Below, piece by piece: positions 39,984 through 48,817 of a stretch of 64,000 bases of DNA. A model generated the notes under the pieces. The model was given only the letters and a program-made list of their open reading frames with translations. It did no database searches and was not told the DNA's origin. The position numbers were made by a program, and so were the translations under genes. The stretch is taken from NCBI RefSeq assembly GCF_014649715.1, contig NZ_BMTO01000007.1:361509-425508 (forward strand), given 5' to 3'. Within the stretch, counting starts at the first letter, position 1. Every line of letters starts with the position of its first letter. This DNA is from Streptomyces lateritius (GTDB lineage: Bacteria > Actinomycetota > Actinomycetes > Streptomycetales > Streptomycetaceae).

Positions 39984-41758
39984 ATGAGCCGCACGACCAC
40001 CCGCACCACGAGCCGCACCACCGGCCGCACCGCCCTGCTGGCGGCCATCGGACTGATCACGGCGACCGGCGCCACCGCCACCGTGATGACGACCACCGCG
40101 GGCGCCGCCGCCGCGGGCTGCAAGGTCGAATACCAGATCACCAACCAGTGGAACACCGGCTTCGGAGCCAATGTCGTCGTCACCAACACCGGTGACCCGC
40201 TGAGCGCCTGGACCCTGGAGTGGTCCTACGCGGGCGACCAGAAGGTCACCCAGGGCTGGAACGCCACGATCACGCAGTCCGGCGCCGCCGTGACCGCGAA
40301 GAACCTCTCGTACAACGGAAGCCTGGCCACGGGCGGTTCGGCCTCCTTCGGCTTCAACGGCTCCTACAGCGGGACGAACGCCGTCCCGGCGACCTTCACC
40401 CTCAACGGGGTCACCTGCAACGGCGCCACCCAGCCGCCCACGACTCCCCCGACGACACCGCCCACCACGCCTCCCACGACACCGCCGACCACCCCGCCGC
40501 CGACCGGCACCAAGGCCGACAACCCGTACGCCGGTGCCAAGGTGTACGTGAACCCCGAGTGGTCCGCCAAGGCCGCGGCCGAGCCGGGCGGGACCAAGGT
40601 CTCGAACCAGCCCACCGGCGTCTGGCTGGACCGGACGGCCGCCATCGCCGGTGTGAACGGCGGTATGGGCCTGCGCGACCACCTCGACCGGGCCCTGGTC
40701 CAGAAGGGCACCGGCGAACTCGTCGTCCAGCTGGTGATCTACAACCTCCCGGGCCGCGACTGCGCCGCGCTCGCCTCCAACGGCGAACTGGGCCCGACCG
40801 AGATCGACCGCTACAAGACCGAGTACATCGATCCCATCGCCGCGATCCTCGCCGACCCCAAGTACGCCGGCCTGCGCATCGTGACGACGGTCGAGATCGA
40901 CTCCCTGCCGAACCTGGTCACCAATGTCTCCGGCCGCCCGACGGCCACCGCCAACTGCGATGCGATGAAGGCGAACGGCAACTACATCAAGGGCGTCGGC
41001 TACGCGCTCAACAAGCTGGGCTCGATCGCCAACGTCTACAACTACGTGGACGCCGGCCACCACGGCTGGCTCGGCTGGGACGACAACTTCGGCCCCTCCG
41101 CCGAACTCTTCAAGCAGGCCGCGACCGCCGAGGGCTCCACGGTCTCCAAGGTCCACGGCTTCATCGTCAACACCGCCAACTACAGCGCCCTGAAGGAGAA
41201 CCACTTCAAGATCGAGGACTCCGTCAACGGTGTCTCGGTGCGTCAGTCGAAGTGGGTGGACTGGAACCGGTACACGGACGAGCTGTCGTACGCCCAGGCC
41301 ATGCGCGCCAAGCTCGTCTCCATCGGCTTCGACCCCAACCTCGGCATGCTGATCGACACCTCCCGCAACGGCTGGGGCGGCACGGCCCGGCCGAGCGGTC
41401 CGGGTGCGCTGACGAACGTGGACACCTACGTCAACGGCGGCCGCTACGACCGGCGCATCCACCTCGGCAACTGGTGCAACCAGGCAGGCGCGGGGCTCGG
41501 CGAACGGCCGCAGGCCGCCCCGGCCGCGGGCATCGACGCGTACGTGTGGATGAAGCCTCCGGGCGAGTCGGACGGCGCCAGCAAGGAGATCCCGAACAAC
41601 GAGGGCAAGGGCTTCGACCGGATGTGCGACCCACCTACACGGGCAACGCGCGCAACGGGAACAGCATGTCGGGATCGCTGCCCGATGCTCCGCTCTCGGG
41701 CCAGTGGTTCTCGGCCCAGTTCCAGGAGCTGCTGAAGAACGCCCACCCGGCGCTGTGA
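39984..41758 (+). CDS. CBM2-GH6 cellobiohydrolase/endoglucanase, frameshifted near the 3' end
   Basis: Secreted non-reducing-end cellulase: signal (1-44), CBM2 (about 46-143, Cys46), a TTPP-repeat linker, then GH6 (YNLPGRDCAALASNGE, VEIDSLPNLVTN, YVDAGHHGWLGW, VWMKPPGESDG). The frame from 39984 runs through GFDRMCDP and then, at about 41631-41633 (GACCCACCTAC), leaves the family sequence, reading PTRATRATG to a stop at 41735. The next frame restores the conserved end TYTGNARNGNSMSG to LLKNAHPAL, stopping at 41758. One lost base, probably a C in the C-run, explains it. It may be a sequence error or a real mutation; the active-site domain is otherwise complete. Confidence 0.9.
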
Positions 41759-41784
41759 CGCACGACCGCGCGTGACGGACCCGG

Positions 41785-41809
41785 CCGGCCGGAACCCGGT
41801 TCCGGCCGG
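41785..41809. terminator. Bidirectional hairpin between GH6 and LacI genes
   Basis: CCGGCCGGAACC (41785-41796) is followed after one base by its reverse complement GGTTCCGGCCGG (41798-41809). It lies between the convergent gene ends at 41758 and 41861. Confidence 0.65.
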
Positions 41810-41860
41810 TCGGTCCGCCGGCCGGTCCGTGAGTCCGCCGGATCGGTCCGTCGGTCGCGC

Positions 41861-42937
41861 TCAGCGCCGGATCTGGCTCGATCCCCGTACGACCAACTCG
41901 GGCCGCAGCACGACCTGTTGATGCCGGTGAGCGGCACCCTGCTCACCGGCCTCGTCGAGCAGCAGCTCGGTCGCCATGGCTCCCAGCGTGGCGGCCGGCT
42001 GCCGTACGGAGGTGAGGGGGACGGCGGCCGCGGCGGCGAACTCGATGTCGTCGTAACCGACGATGGCGATGTCCTCGGGAACCCGGACCCCCGCCGCGTA
42101 CATCGCCTGCAGCACGCCGAGCGCGAGCAGGTCGTTGGCGCAGAAGACTGCGGTGGGACGCTCCGCCATCCCGAGCAGGCGCGCTCCCGCGTCCCGGCCG
42201 GAGTTCACGTCGAGCCGGTCGGCGTCGACCTCCCGCAGCGCATCCGGGGGCAGCCCGGCCTCGGCCAGCGCGTCCAGCGCACCGGTGCGCCGGTCGCGGA
42301 CCTGGAGGAGATGGCCCTGACCACTGACGTAGGCGATCGAGCGGTGGCCGAGGGACACCAGATGGCGGACGGCCATCGCGCCGCCCGCCACGTCGTCCAC
42401 GGAGACCGAGCAGCCGCCGACACCGCCGGCGACCCGGTCGACGAGCACGAACGGGATGCCGTGCCGGCGGAACTCCTGGAGATTGCTTCCGCTGGGGTCG
42501 GCCGGGGTGACCAGCACGCCGTGCACGCGCTGTTCGGCGAAGAGGGAGAGGTACTCGGCCTCGGCGGCCGGGCTCTGGTCGCTGTTGCAGACCATCACGC
42601 TCAGCCCGGCGGCACGCGCGGTCCGCTCGGCACCCCGCGCCAGGTCGACGAAGAAAGGGTTGCCCATGTCGAGGACGAGCAGGGAGAGCAGGCGGCTGCG
42701 CCCCGCCCTCAGCTGGCGTGCCGACTCGCTGCGCACATAGCCGAGGCGGTCGATGACCTCGCGCACGTGACGGCGGGTGCGCTCCGAGACGAGGTCGGGC
42801 CGGTTGATCACGTTGGAGACCGTCCCGACGGAGACCCCCGCCTCCCGGGCCACGTCCTTGATCCCGGCGCCCTGTTCCGGGCCCTGCCCGGTGCCTTGTC
42901 CGGCGACCGCGCCCGCCGCTCCTGCCGTACGACTCAC
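41861..42937 (-). CDS. LacI-family transcriptional regulator
   Basis: A 358-aa repressor. A variable Gly/Gln/Ala-rich leader (1-25) precedes the helix-turn-helix IKDVAREAGVSVGTVSNVIN, hinge SARQLRAGRSR, and the sugar-binding domain (LLVLDMGNPFFVDLARG, VFCANDLLALGVLQAM). Convergent with the cellulases. The 14-bp palindrome at 43008-43021, upstream of its start, is the likely self-operator and differs from the CebR consensus, so I do not call this CebR. Confidence 0.95.
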   Translation of the reverse strand: MSRTAGAAGAVAGQGTGQGPEQGAGIKDVAREAGVSVGTVSNVINRPDLVSERTRRHVREVIDRLGYVRSESARQLRAGRSRLLSLLVLDMGNPFFVDLARGAERTARAAGLSVMVCNSDQSPAAEAEYLSLFAEQRVHGVLVTPADPSGSNLQEFRRHGIPFVLVDRVAGGVGGCSVSVDDVAGGAMAVRHLVSLGHRSIAYVSGQGHLLQVRDRRTGALDALAEAGLPPDALREVDADRLDVNSGRDAGARLLGMAERPTAVFCANDLLALGVLQAMYAAGVRVPEDIAIVGYDDIEFAAAAAVPLTSVRQPAATLGAMATELLLDEAGEQGAAHRHQQVVLRPELVVRGSSQIRR

Positions 42938-43007
42938 CTGTCGCGTCCCGCCTCTTTCACCGGTTCAATCGTCCGCCTCGTCGGACGGGATGGTACCAAC
43001 GAGTGTC

Positions 43008-43021
43008 ATGAATCGATTCAT
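43008..43021. promoter_or_regulatory. Palindrome ATGAATCGATTCAT
   Basis: A perfect 14-bp palindrome centred on CG, 71 bp before the LacI start and 118 bp before the DUF4287 start. The form is typical of LacI-family operators. Confidence 0.7.
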
Positions 43022-43138
43022 CCTGGACGGCACCCGCTTGGCGGTGATCCACGTCACAGCTCGCCGGTCGATGAGTTCCCGCCTCGCCTCCGGTCCACCC
43101 CACAGAATCGACGAACCACCGACCGAAGGAGACCGGCC

Positions 43139-43351
43139 ATGACCGAGACCGTCAAGGGACCTGCCAGCTACTTCCCCTCGATCGAGAAGAAGTACGGTCG
43201 CCCGATCGCGGAGTGGAAAGACCTGATCCGTTCCTCGCCCCTGACCAAGCACATGGAGCTCGTCTCATGGCTCAAGGCCGAGCACGGCCTCGGCCACGGC
43301 CACGCCAACGCGCTCGTCGCGCACACCCTCGCCGAGGACAGCGGGAAGTGA
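43139..43351 (+). CDS. DUF4287 domain protein
   Basis: A 70-aa protein matching the small DUF4287 family (SYFPSIEKKYGRPIAEW, HMELVSWLKAEHGLGHGHANALVAH). The function is unknown; the His-rich helix and compact size suggest a helical adaptor, but nothing more can be said. A GAAGGAGA ribosome site precedes the ATG at 43139. Monocistronic by appearance, sharing the upstream region with the LacI gene. Confidence 0.9.
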   Translation: MTETVKGPASYFPSIEKKYGRPIAEWKDLIRSSPLTKHMELVSWLKAEHGLGHGHANALVAHTLAEDSGK

Positions 43352-43422
43352 GGCGGCGCGCGGCGGAGCGGGCCGGTCAATTCGGTGGCACGGGACGGCG
43401 GACCCCTGGGAGGATCCCCGGC

Positions 43423-43458
43423 ATGACCTACGGAATCGAGTCCCACCCCGCCCGTTGA
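43423..43458 (+). CDS. Possible 11-codon leader peptide
   Basis: ATG at 43423 follows a strong GGGAGGA ribosome site and encodes MTYGIESHPAR, ending in TGA at 43456-43458. The stop overlaps the TTG (43455) that begins the next long frame. It may be a coupling leader, or the true start of the next protein with a one-base frameshift. Confidence 0.35.
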   Translation: MTYGIESHPAR

Positions 43459-45332
43459 GCGCCCAGGAAAAGCGCGGCGCGCTCACTTCCCGGCCCTCTC
43501 TGTACGCCTACGCCCTGCGCCGGCACGGCGCGGAGCCCGACGGCCGCCTGCCCCGTGGCGGCTACCCCCTGCCCGACGAACCGCCGCCCGCGGAGGAGAT
43601 CCCGGAGCGGTCCGGCGTCACCCACAAAGAGCTGCTCCGGACCGTCGGCGACGCGCTCTCCCCTCTCCTGGGCGCGCCGGACACCCGGTGGGCCGCCGGT
43701 GAGGTGCACCGTCGCCTCGGCGAGCTGAGAGCGCGAAACCGTACTCTCCGCGTCGTCCGCGCGGTCGTGGCCCAACTGCCGCTCGACGACGAGACGGCCG
43801 CACGCGCGCTGGGCCGCCGGCTGACCCGCGCGGGCACGACCGCCGCGGCCGTCGGCGTCGGCCTCGGGCTCCTGGCCCGCCTCGGCGAGCCGGAGGACGT
43901 GCCGTATCTCCGGACGCTCGCGCTGCTGCGCGGCTTCGCCGGCACCGCCGTCCAGGCGCTCACCGCCCTCGACGCCCCGACGGCCGCTCTGGTGTGGCTG
44001 ACCGAGTACATCGAGGAGGGGGAGCTGCGTCGCCTGGTGGACGCCCTCGCGGCCCGTGACGACAACTCCGCCCACGCCTGGCTGCTGACGACCCCGCTGC
44101 CGCCTGGCGCCGTGGGTCCTGAGACCGCCCGCAGGATCGCCGAGGCCGTGCGGCTCGACGAGGTCGTGCGGGCGGATCCGGTCGACCTCCGGGTCCTGGC
44201 CCAGGCCGGACGGCTGCTGTGCCGGATGGCGAGCCGGCGTGACTACCGGCCCGAAGTCCTCGCCTACGCGGGGGCGGTCGCGGTCCACGAGGCTCTCGTC
44301 GCACGGGCCTCCGCTCTTGCGCCGACCTTGGACCACTACGCGATCCTGCTCTCCCTCGCCCTTGATCTGCACAGCGGGCCGAGCCACCTGCTCCCCTGGC
44401 CGCCCGGCCGGCGCGAGGCCCTGCTGGACGGCCTGGAGTCCGTCCTGACCGCACCGTCCTGGGCGGCCCTGACCCGCGGTGAGCCCACACCGCGAGCCGA
44501 TCCCGCCGAACGGCGCCGAGCCGCCTGGATCCGGCGCACCGCCCGACAGCCCTTCGGGCCCCGCGACCAGCGGACCGGCGCGCCTCGGCTCCGGATCGAG
44601 GTCGCCGTAAGCGACCCCGCGGACCCCGACACGGTCGAGACCCGGTTCCTCGTCGACGGACGCCCTCTCGTGCCGGAGGCGTTCGGCCGGGGCCCCGGAA
44701 ACGCACCGGAGTACCTGCTCGACAGCGGGCGGCTGCGGGCCACGCCCGAGCCGCGGGAGGTGCAGCTCGCCGAGGCGTACTGCACCGAGGGCTGTTGCGG
44801 CGCGCTCCATGTCACCGTCCGCCGCGACGGGGACCACGTCGTGTGGAACCACTGGCGGCGCCCGCCCGCCTCGCCGCACCGACAGGCGTTGTCGGAGCTG
44901 CCGGAGTACCGCTTCGACGCGGCGGCCTACGACGCCGAGGTCGCTCGTGCCGAGAGCGACCACTCCTGGGCCTGGCCGGCCCGGAGCACCGCGCGCCTCC
45001 TGGCCGCGGGGCTGCGGGACCGGCCGGAACTCCTCACCCGGTGGGACTGCCGGTTCGGTTGGGTGGGCACGGCCTTCTCCGAGCCGGACACGACGACGCT
45101 GTCCTTCACCTTCTGGCCGGGACTCGCCGCCGGGCGGCGGGACACGGCCGGACCGTGGCTGCAGTTCGTCTGGGACCTCCCGGACGACGGCACGCCTCCG
45201 GACGTCCGCGCCGCCCGGGTCCTGAAACGCATGGAGACGACCGATCCGAAGACCTTCGCGGAGGTGAGAGGCGGCAGCCGGGAACACGCCCAGGTCCTCG
45301 GCTTCCCCTGGCCGGAAGGCCAGGGGTGCTAG
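43455..45332 (+). CDS. Large uncharacterised protein with HEAT-like N-terminal half
   Basis: A 625-aa soluble protein that I do not recognise. Residues about 60-330 are Leu/Ala/Arg-rich helical pairs resembling HEAT-like repeats (VGLGLLARLGEPEDVPYL, AVQALTALDAPTAALVWL). Residues about 385-470 are beta-rich (LRIEVAVSDPADPDTVETRFLVDG) with a CTEGCCG cysteine cluster near 465, and the C-terminus has several WxW-like aromatics. No signal or membrane segment. The frame opens at a TTG with no ribosome site of its own; the nearby site serves the 11-codon peptide. Codon use is normal for the window. Confidence 0.65.
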   Translation: MSAQEKRGALTSRPSLYAYALRRHGAEPDGRLPRGGYPLPDEPPPAEEIPERSGVTHKELLRTVGDALSPLLGAPDTRWAAGEVHRRLGELRARNRTLRVVRAVVAQLPLDDETAARALGRRLTRAGTTAAAVGVGLGLLARLGEPEDVPYLRTLALLRGFAGTAVQALTALDAPTAALVWLTEYIEEGELRRLVDALAARDDNSAHAWLLTTPLPPGAVGPETARRIAEAVRLDEVVRADPVDLRVLAQAGRLLCRMASRRDYRPEVLAYAGAVAVHEALVARASALAPTLDHYAILLSLALDLHSGPSHLLPWPPGRREALLDGLESVLTAPSWAALTRGEPTPRADPAERRRAAWIRRTARQPFGPRDQRTGAPRLRIEVAVSDPADPDTVETRFLVDGRPLVPEAFGRGPGNAPEYLLDSGRLRATPEPREVQLAEAYCTEGCCGALHVTVRRDGDHVVWNHWRRPPASPHRQALSELPEYRFDAAAYDAEVARAESDHSWAWPARSTARLLAAGLRDRPELLTRWDCRFGWVGTAFSEPDTTTLSFTFWPGLAAGRRDTAGPWLQFVWDLPDDGTPPDVRAARVLKRMETTDPKTFAEVRGGSREHAQVLGFPWPEGQGC

Positions 45333-45505
45333 GTCGCGTCCGGAGAGTAGCGCCGTCTGCCCGCAGGGCAGGGCCCGCGGCGTCCGGTGCGTGCGATCGC
45401 AAGGCGGAGGGCCGCCCCCCTTCTGGGCGTACTGGGGCGATCCCGACAACGCGGCGAACGTGCGTGCCAGGCGCCGCGGGCCAGGCGGGACTTCACGGAG
45501 ACGGC

Positions 45506-45784
45506 CTAGCGGGTGTCACCCTCCCAGTCCCAGTGGTACGGGTCGCCCTCGCGCGGCCCGTACCGGGCGCTGCCGCCCGGGCCGTAGGTGCCTATCTCGG
45601 TGGCGAGGGCGGCGCCCTCCTGGAGCTGCTCCGTCGTCCAGCCGGTGACGTCGAGAAGCAGCCCGTCCAGGGGCCCTGCCACCAGCTCCCGGTAGACGTG
45701 CCCCGGCCTCGGCCCGGGATGGGGGTCGTCGTGGTCCGCGCCGTACACGCGGCCTCGCATCAGCTCGTCCATACCCGGCAGCAT
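45506..45784 (-). CDS. Small hypothetical protein
   Basis: A 92-aa acidic protein (from ATG 45784; 88 aa from the internal ATG at 45772). Features are LMRGRVYGADHDDPHPGPRPG, VYRELVAGPLDGLLLDVTGW and a C-terminal DPYHWDWEG. No domain is recognised. Composition and third-position GC support coding. It lies downstream of the FAD oxidase on the same strand, 41 bp away, and may be co-transcribed. Confidence 0.6.
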   Translation of the reverse strand: MLPGMDELMRGRVYGADHDDPHPGPRPGHVYRELVAGPLDGLLLDVTGWTTEQLQEGAALATEIGTYGPGGSARYGPREGDPYHWDWEGDTR

Positions 45785-45825
45785 CGCACCCGCCACTGAC
45801 ACTCGCCCGGTCACACCCCCTGCGG

Positions 45826-47235
45826 TCACTCCGCCGGAGCGATGTTCTGGTTGGAGCGGAAGACATTGGCGGGGTCGAACTCCCGTTTGAGCTCGCGTAG
45901 CCGCCGGAGTTTCGCCGCGCCGTACGCCTGCTCGATCCGGTCGGCGCCCTCGTCCATGAGGAAGTTGACGTAGACGCCGGCGTGGTGGGGCCGGAGCGCG
46001 GACCACCAGTCGCGGGCCCAGGCCCGCTCCTCCTCGAAGCCCTCGGCGGTGGTGCGGTTGCCGTTGATGTTGAAGGTGTGGCCGACACCGCGTCCGCTGT
46101 ACGCGGTCTCGTCCTCCCCCACCCGGGCGACGGCTCCGCCGAGGTGGAAGATCCCGCCGGTCGAGAGCGGAGAGGCGACCCGCAGGGCGTGCTCCGCACA
46201 GATGTCGACGACGTCGTCGGTGAGCCGGTCGACATCGCACGCCTTGACGTAGTACCACCAGCCGTGAGGGAAGGACGGATCGAACATGGCCTGGTGCTGC
46301 GTGTACGGCTTCGGTACGCAGAGGTCGAGCAGCGGTGTCCCGAACGCCTTCAGGGGCCGCAGCACTTCCTGCCCCTCCTCGATGTCGCCCGTGTAGCAGC
46401 TGATGACGGCGATGACGGGCCGCCCGTGCAGGTCCGGCGGGATGGCCGGGAGCGACGGGGCCTTGCGGTGTACGACGACGGTCGTCAGCTCGTCGGGGAC
46501 GTCGGTGATCCAGTCCCGGTAGAAGCGGAGCACCCGCGACGCTTCCTCGAGGGGCCACAGGACCGGCCCCGCGAGGACTGTGGGGCCCACCGGGTTGAGC
46601 CGGAACTCGAACTCGGTGACGACGCCGAAGTTGCCGCCCGCGCCCCGCAGTCCCCAGAAGAGTTCGGGTTCGCTCTCCGCGCTCACCTGGAGGAAGGTGC
46701 CGTCCGCGGTGACGAGGTCGGCGGAGAGCAACTGGTCGACGGTGAGGCCGTACTTCCGCATGAGCCAGCCGATTCCGCCGCCGAGCGTCAGCCCGGCGAG
46801 ACCGGTGTGCGTGACGATGCCCGAGGGGACGGCGAGGCCGAAGTGCTGTGTCTCGCGGTCGAGCGCGCCGAGCAGCACACCGGCCTGGGCCCGGACCGTA
46901 CGGTGCACGGGGTCCACGCGGATGCCGTTCATGGCCGAGAGGTCGATGACGATCCCGCCCTCGCACAGCGACTGGCCGGGGAAGCTGTGGCCGCCGCTGC
47001 GGACGGCGACCGGCAGTCCGCCGCGTCGCGCGCAATCCAGCGCGGCGACGACGTCTGCGACTCCGGTGCAGTAGGCGACGAGGGCCGGGAACTTGCTGAT
47101 CGACCCGTTCCAGATCCGTCGGGCCTCGTCGTAGGCGGGCTCGTGGGGGCGGACGAGCCGGCCGGCGAAGGTCCGCTCCAGCTCCTGGACGGCGGCCCGG
47201 TCCGCACGCGCGGCTTCCGCATGGGCAGTGCCCAT
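45826..47235 (-). CDS. FAD-linked oxidase, BBE (berberine-bridge) family
   Basis: A 469-aa flavoprotein oxidase. The FAD-binding PCMH domain (about 45-215) holds the 8-alpha-histidyl attachment His83 in VRSGGHSFPGQS. The second covalent Cys of bicovalent members is absent at GLAGLTLGGGIGWLMRKYG. The C-terminal BBE motif FDPANVFRSNQNI is present. Such enzymes oxidise oligosaccharide or glycoside hydroxyls, or natural products; here oxidation of a cello- or xylo-oligosaccharide is a guess. The start at 47235 follows GAGGAG; the longer in-frame start at 47277 lacks support. Confidence 0.93.
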   Translation of the reverse strand: MGTAHAEAARADRAAVQELERTFAGRLVRPHEPAYDEARRIWNGSISKFPALVAYCTGVADVVAALDCARRGGLPVAVRSGGHSFPGQSLCEGGIVIDLSAMNGIRVDPVHRTVRAQAGVLLGALDRETQHFGLAVPSGIVTHTGLAGLTLGGGIGWLMRKYGLTVDQLLSADLVTADGTFLQVSAESEPELFWGLRGAGGNFGVVTEFEFRLNPVGPTVLAGPVLWPLEEASRVLRFYRDWITDVPDELTTVVVHRKAPSLPAIPPDLHGRPVIAVISCYTGDIEEGQEVLRPLKAFGTPLLDLCVPKPYTQHQAMFDPSFPHGWWYYVKACDVDRLTDDVVDICAEHALRVASPLSTGGIFHLGGAVARVGEDETAYSGRGVGHTFNINGNRTTAEGFEEERAWARDWWSALRPHHAGVYVNFLMDEGADRIEQAYGAAKLRRLRELKREFDPANVFRSNQNIAPAE

Positions 47236-47299
47236 GATCGCTCCTCGACCGATCGGTCTCTGCTCCCAGCCTCCCACCGGCGGCCCCCGCCCGCACCCC

Positions 47300-48622
47300 C
47301 TACTGCGCCGCCCGCTCCCGCAGACTCGTCTGCCAGGCGGGGCTCTGCTCCTCCGGGTCCGCTTCGGCTCGGCGGCCGCCGCGGGCGAAGAAGTCGGCGA
47401 GGGGCAGGATCGCGGCTCCGACGGTGACGGCGTCCGGTCCGAGGGTGCCCAGGTCGATGCGCACGTGGGAGGCCGGATACGACAGGGCGTAGGAGGTGGC
47501 GTAGGTCCGGACCGTGTCGAGGAAGCGGGCGCCGAGCTGGAGGCCGGCCCAGCCGCCGACCAGGATGCGTTCGGGCTGGAAGAGGTTGATCAGGTCGGAG
47601 AAGCCCGCGCCGAGGTACTCGGCGGTCTCCTCCAGAACCGCCAGAGCGGTGGCGTCGGCTGGTGCCGTCGTTCCGTCGGCGTCCGGTGCGGGATAGGCGG
47701 CGGCGAGCATCGCGGTCAGCGCGGTCTCCTCGTCCGCGCCGACGGGCGGCCGTCCGCCCGCCTCGGCCCAGCGTTCGAGCAGCGCCTCGGCACCCGCGTA
47801 CGCCTCCAGGCAGCCCTGGGCGCCGCAGCGGCAGCGGCGGCCCCGTACCCGTACGGTCAGGTGCCCCCACTCGACGGCGCGGCCGGGCCGCATGTCGTCC
47901 GCGACGACGCAGGCGCCCACACCGGAGCCGAAGAGCACCACCACCGCGTTCTGCGCGCCCCGCCCGGCGCCGAACCACATCTCCGCCTGGCCGAGCGTCT
48001 TGGCGCCGTTGTCGATGTAGTAAGGGACGGTCTCGGGCAGGAGCCGCGACTCGCGCAGGAGCCGTTCCAGCGGGACCGCGTCCCACCCGATGGTCTGACC
48101 GTGCACCACGGCGCCGTCCTCGGCGGTCCGGGCGACGATGCCCGGCACGCCGACACCGACGCCGAGAAGCCGTTCCGCCGCGATCCCGGCGCGTTCGAGG
48201 ACTTCCGCGATGCCCTCGCGAAGGTGGCCGACGACGACCCCGACGTCGTAGCGGTCGACACGGCGCGGCCCCTGGGTCTCCAGCGGCTTCTCGACCCGCG
48301 CGAGTTCGGTGAGGGCCAGGTCGAAGAGCTCGATCCGCACCCGGGTCTCGCCTACGTCCACCCCGATCATGTAGCCGCTGTCCGCGCTGATGCGCAGGAG
48401 CGTGCGGGGCCGGCCGCCCGCGGAGTCGACACTGCCGGCCTCCTCCACCAGCCCCTCGGCGACCAGTTCGGCCACCACGTTGCTCACCGAGCCCGAGCTC
48501 AGGCCGGTGACCGGGCCGAGCGAGAAGCGGCTCAGGGGCCCGTCGAAATACAACCGTTGCAACACCGCGGTGCGGTTCTCCCGCCGCAGGTCACGCACAG
48601 TTCGGCCGCTGCGCACCTTCAC
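47300..48622 (-). CDS. ROK-family transcriptional repressor
   Basis: A 440-aa regulator: winged helix (about 10-75, GLSSGSVSNVVAELVAEGLV) joined to a sugar-kinase-like ROK domain with MIGVDVGETRVRIELF, GVGVGVPGIV and the zinc motif CRCGAQGCLEAY. The kinase ATP site looks non-catalytic, as in XylR/NagC-type repressors. Divergent from a sugar importer and GH1 beta-glucosidase, with an AT-rich dyad in the shared promoter. It probably senses a xylo- or gluco-saccharide. Confidence 0.94.
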   Translation of the reverse strand: MKVRSGRTVRDLRRENRTAVLQRLYFDGPLSRFSLGPVTGLSSGSVSNVVAELVAEGLVEEAGSVDSAGGRPRTLLRISADSGYMIGVDVGETRVRIELFDLALTELARVEKPLETQGPRRVDRYDVGVVVGHLREGIAEVLERAGIAAERLLGVGVGVPGIVARTAEDGAVVHGQTIGWDAVPLERLLRESRLLPETVPYYIDNGAKTLGQAEMWFGAGRGAQNAVVVLFGSGVGACVVADDMRPGRAVEWGHLTVRVRGRRCRCGAQGCLEAYAGAEALLERWAEAGGRPPVGADEETALTAMLAAAYPAPDADGTTAPADATALAVLEETAEYLGAGFSDLINLFQPERILVGGWAGLQLGARFLDTVRTYATSYALSYPASHVRIDLGTLGPDAVTVGAAILPLADFFARGGRRAEADPEEQSPAWQTSLRERAAQ

Positions 48623-48675
48623 CCCGCCCCCTCGTCTCCGTTGTCCTTCAGGGCAACTTACATGTGACCGGGGCC

Positions 48676-48720
48676 TTGACGCGACCTTCGCTTGAGGTTT
48701 AACTCACATCCTAAATTAAG
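48676..48720 (+). promoter_or_regulatory. Promoter and AT-rich ROK-type operator of the third importer
   Basis: TTGACG (48676-48681) is followed after 17 bp by TTAACT, a weak -10. Around it, TTTAACTCACATCCTAAATT (48698-48717) is the only AT-rich island of the intergenic region, with near-repeated TTAACT and TTAAG elements. This fits a ROK-family binding site overlapping the promoter. Confidence 0.5.
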
Positions 48721-48817
48721 TCGCGGGGATTTTCGGGATCCGAACGCGGGACGCTACTCGCGTCCCACGCTCCCCGCAGGCGAAGACCGTCCACCTCCCC
48801 GGAAGGCCCCTGGAGTC

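Noticed and set aside
40435..40505. Second tandem repeat
   Set aside because: It encodes the TTPP linker of the GH6 cellulase.
38514..41462. A 982-codon minus-strand open frame
   Set aside because: Antisense to GH5 and GH6; Gly/Val/Arg shadow sequence.
41861..42937. CebR identity for this LacI protein
   Set aside because: It lies next to the cellulases but its own promoter carries ATGAATCGATTCAT, not the CebR consensus; kept as an unnamed LacI regulator.
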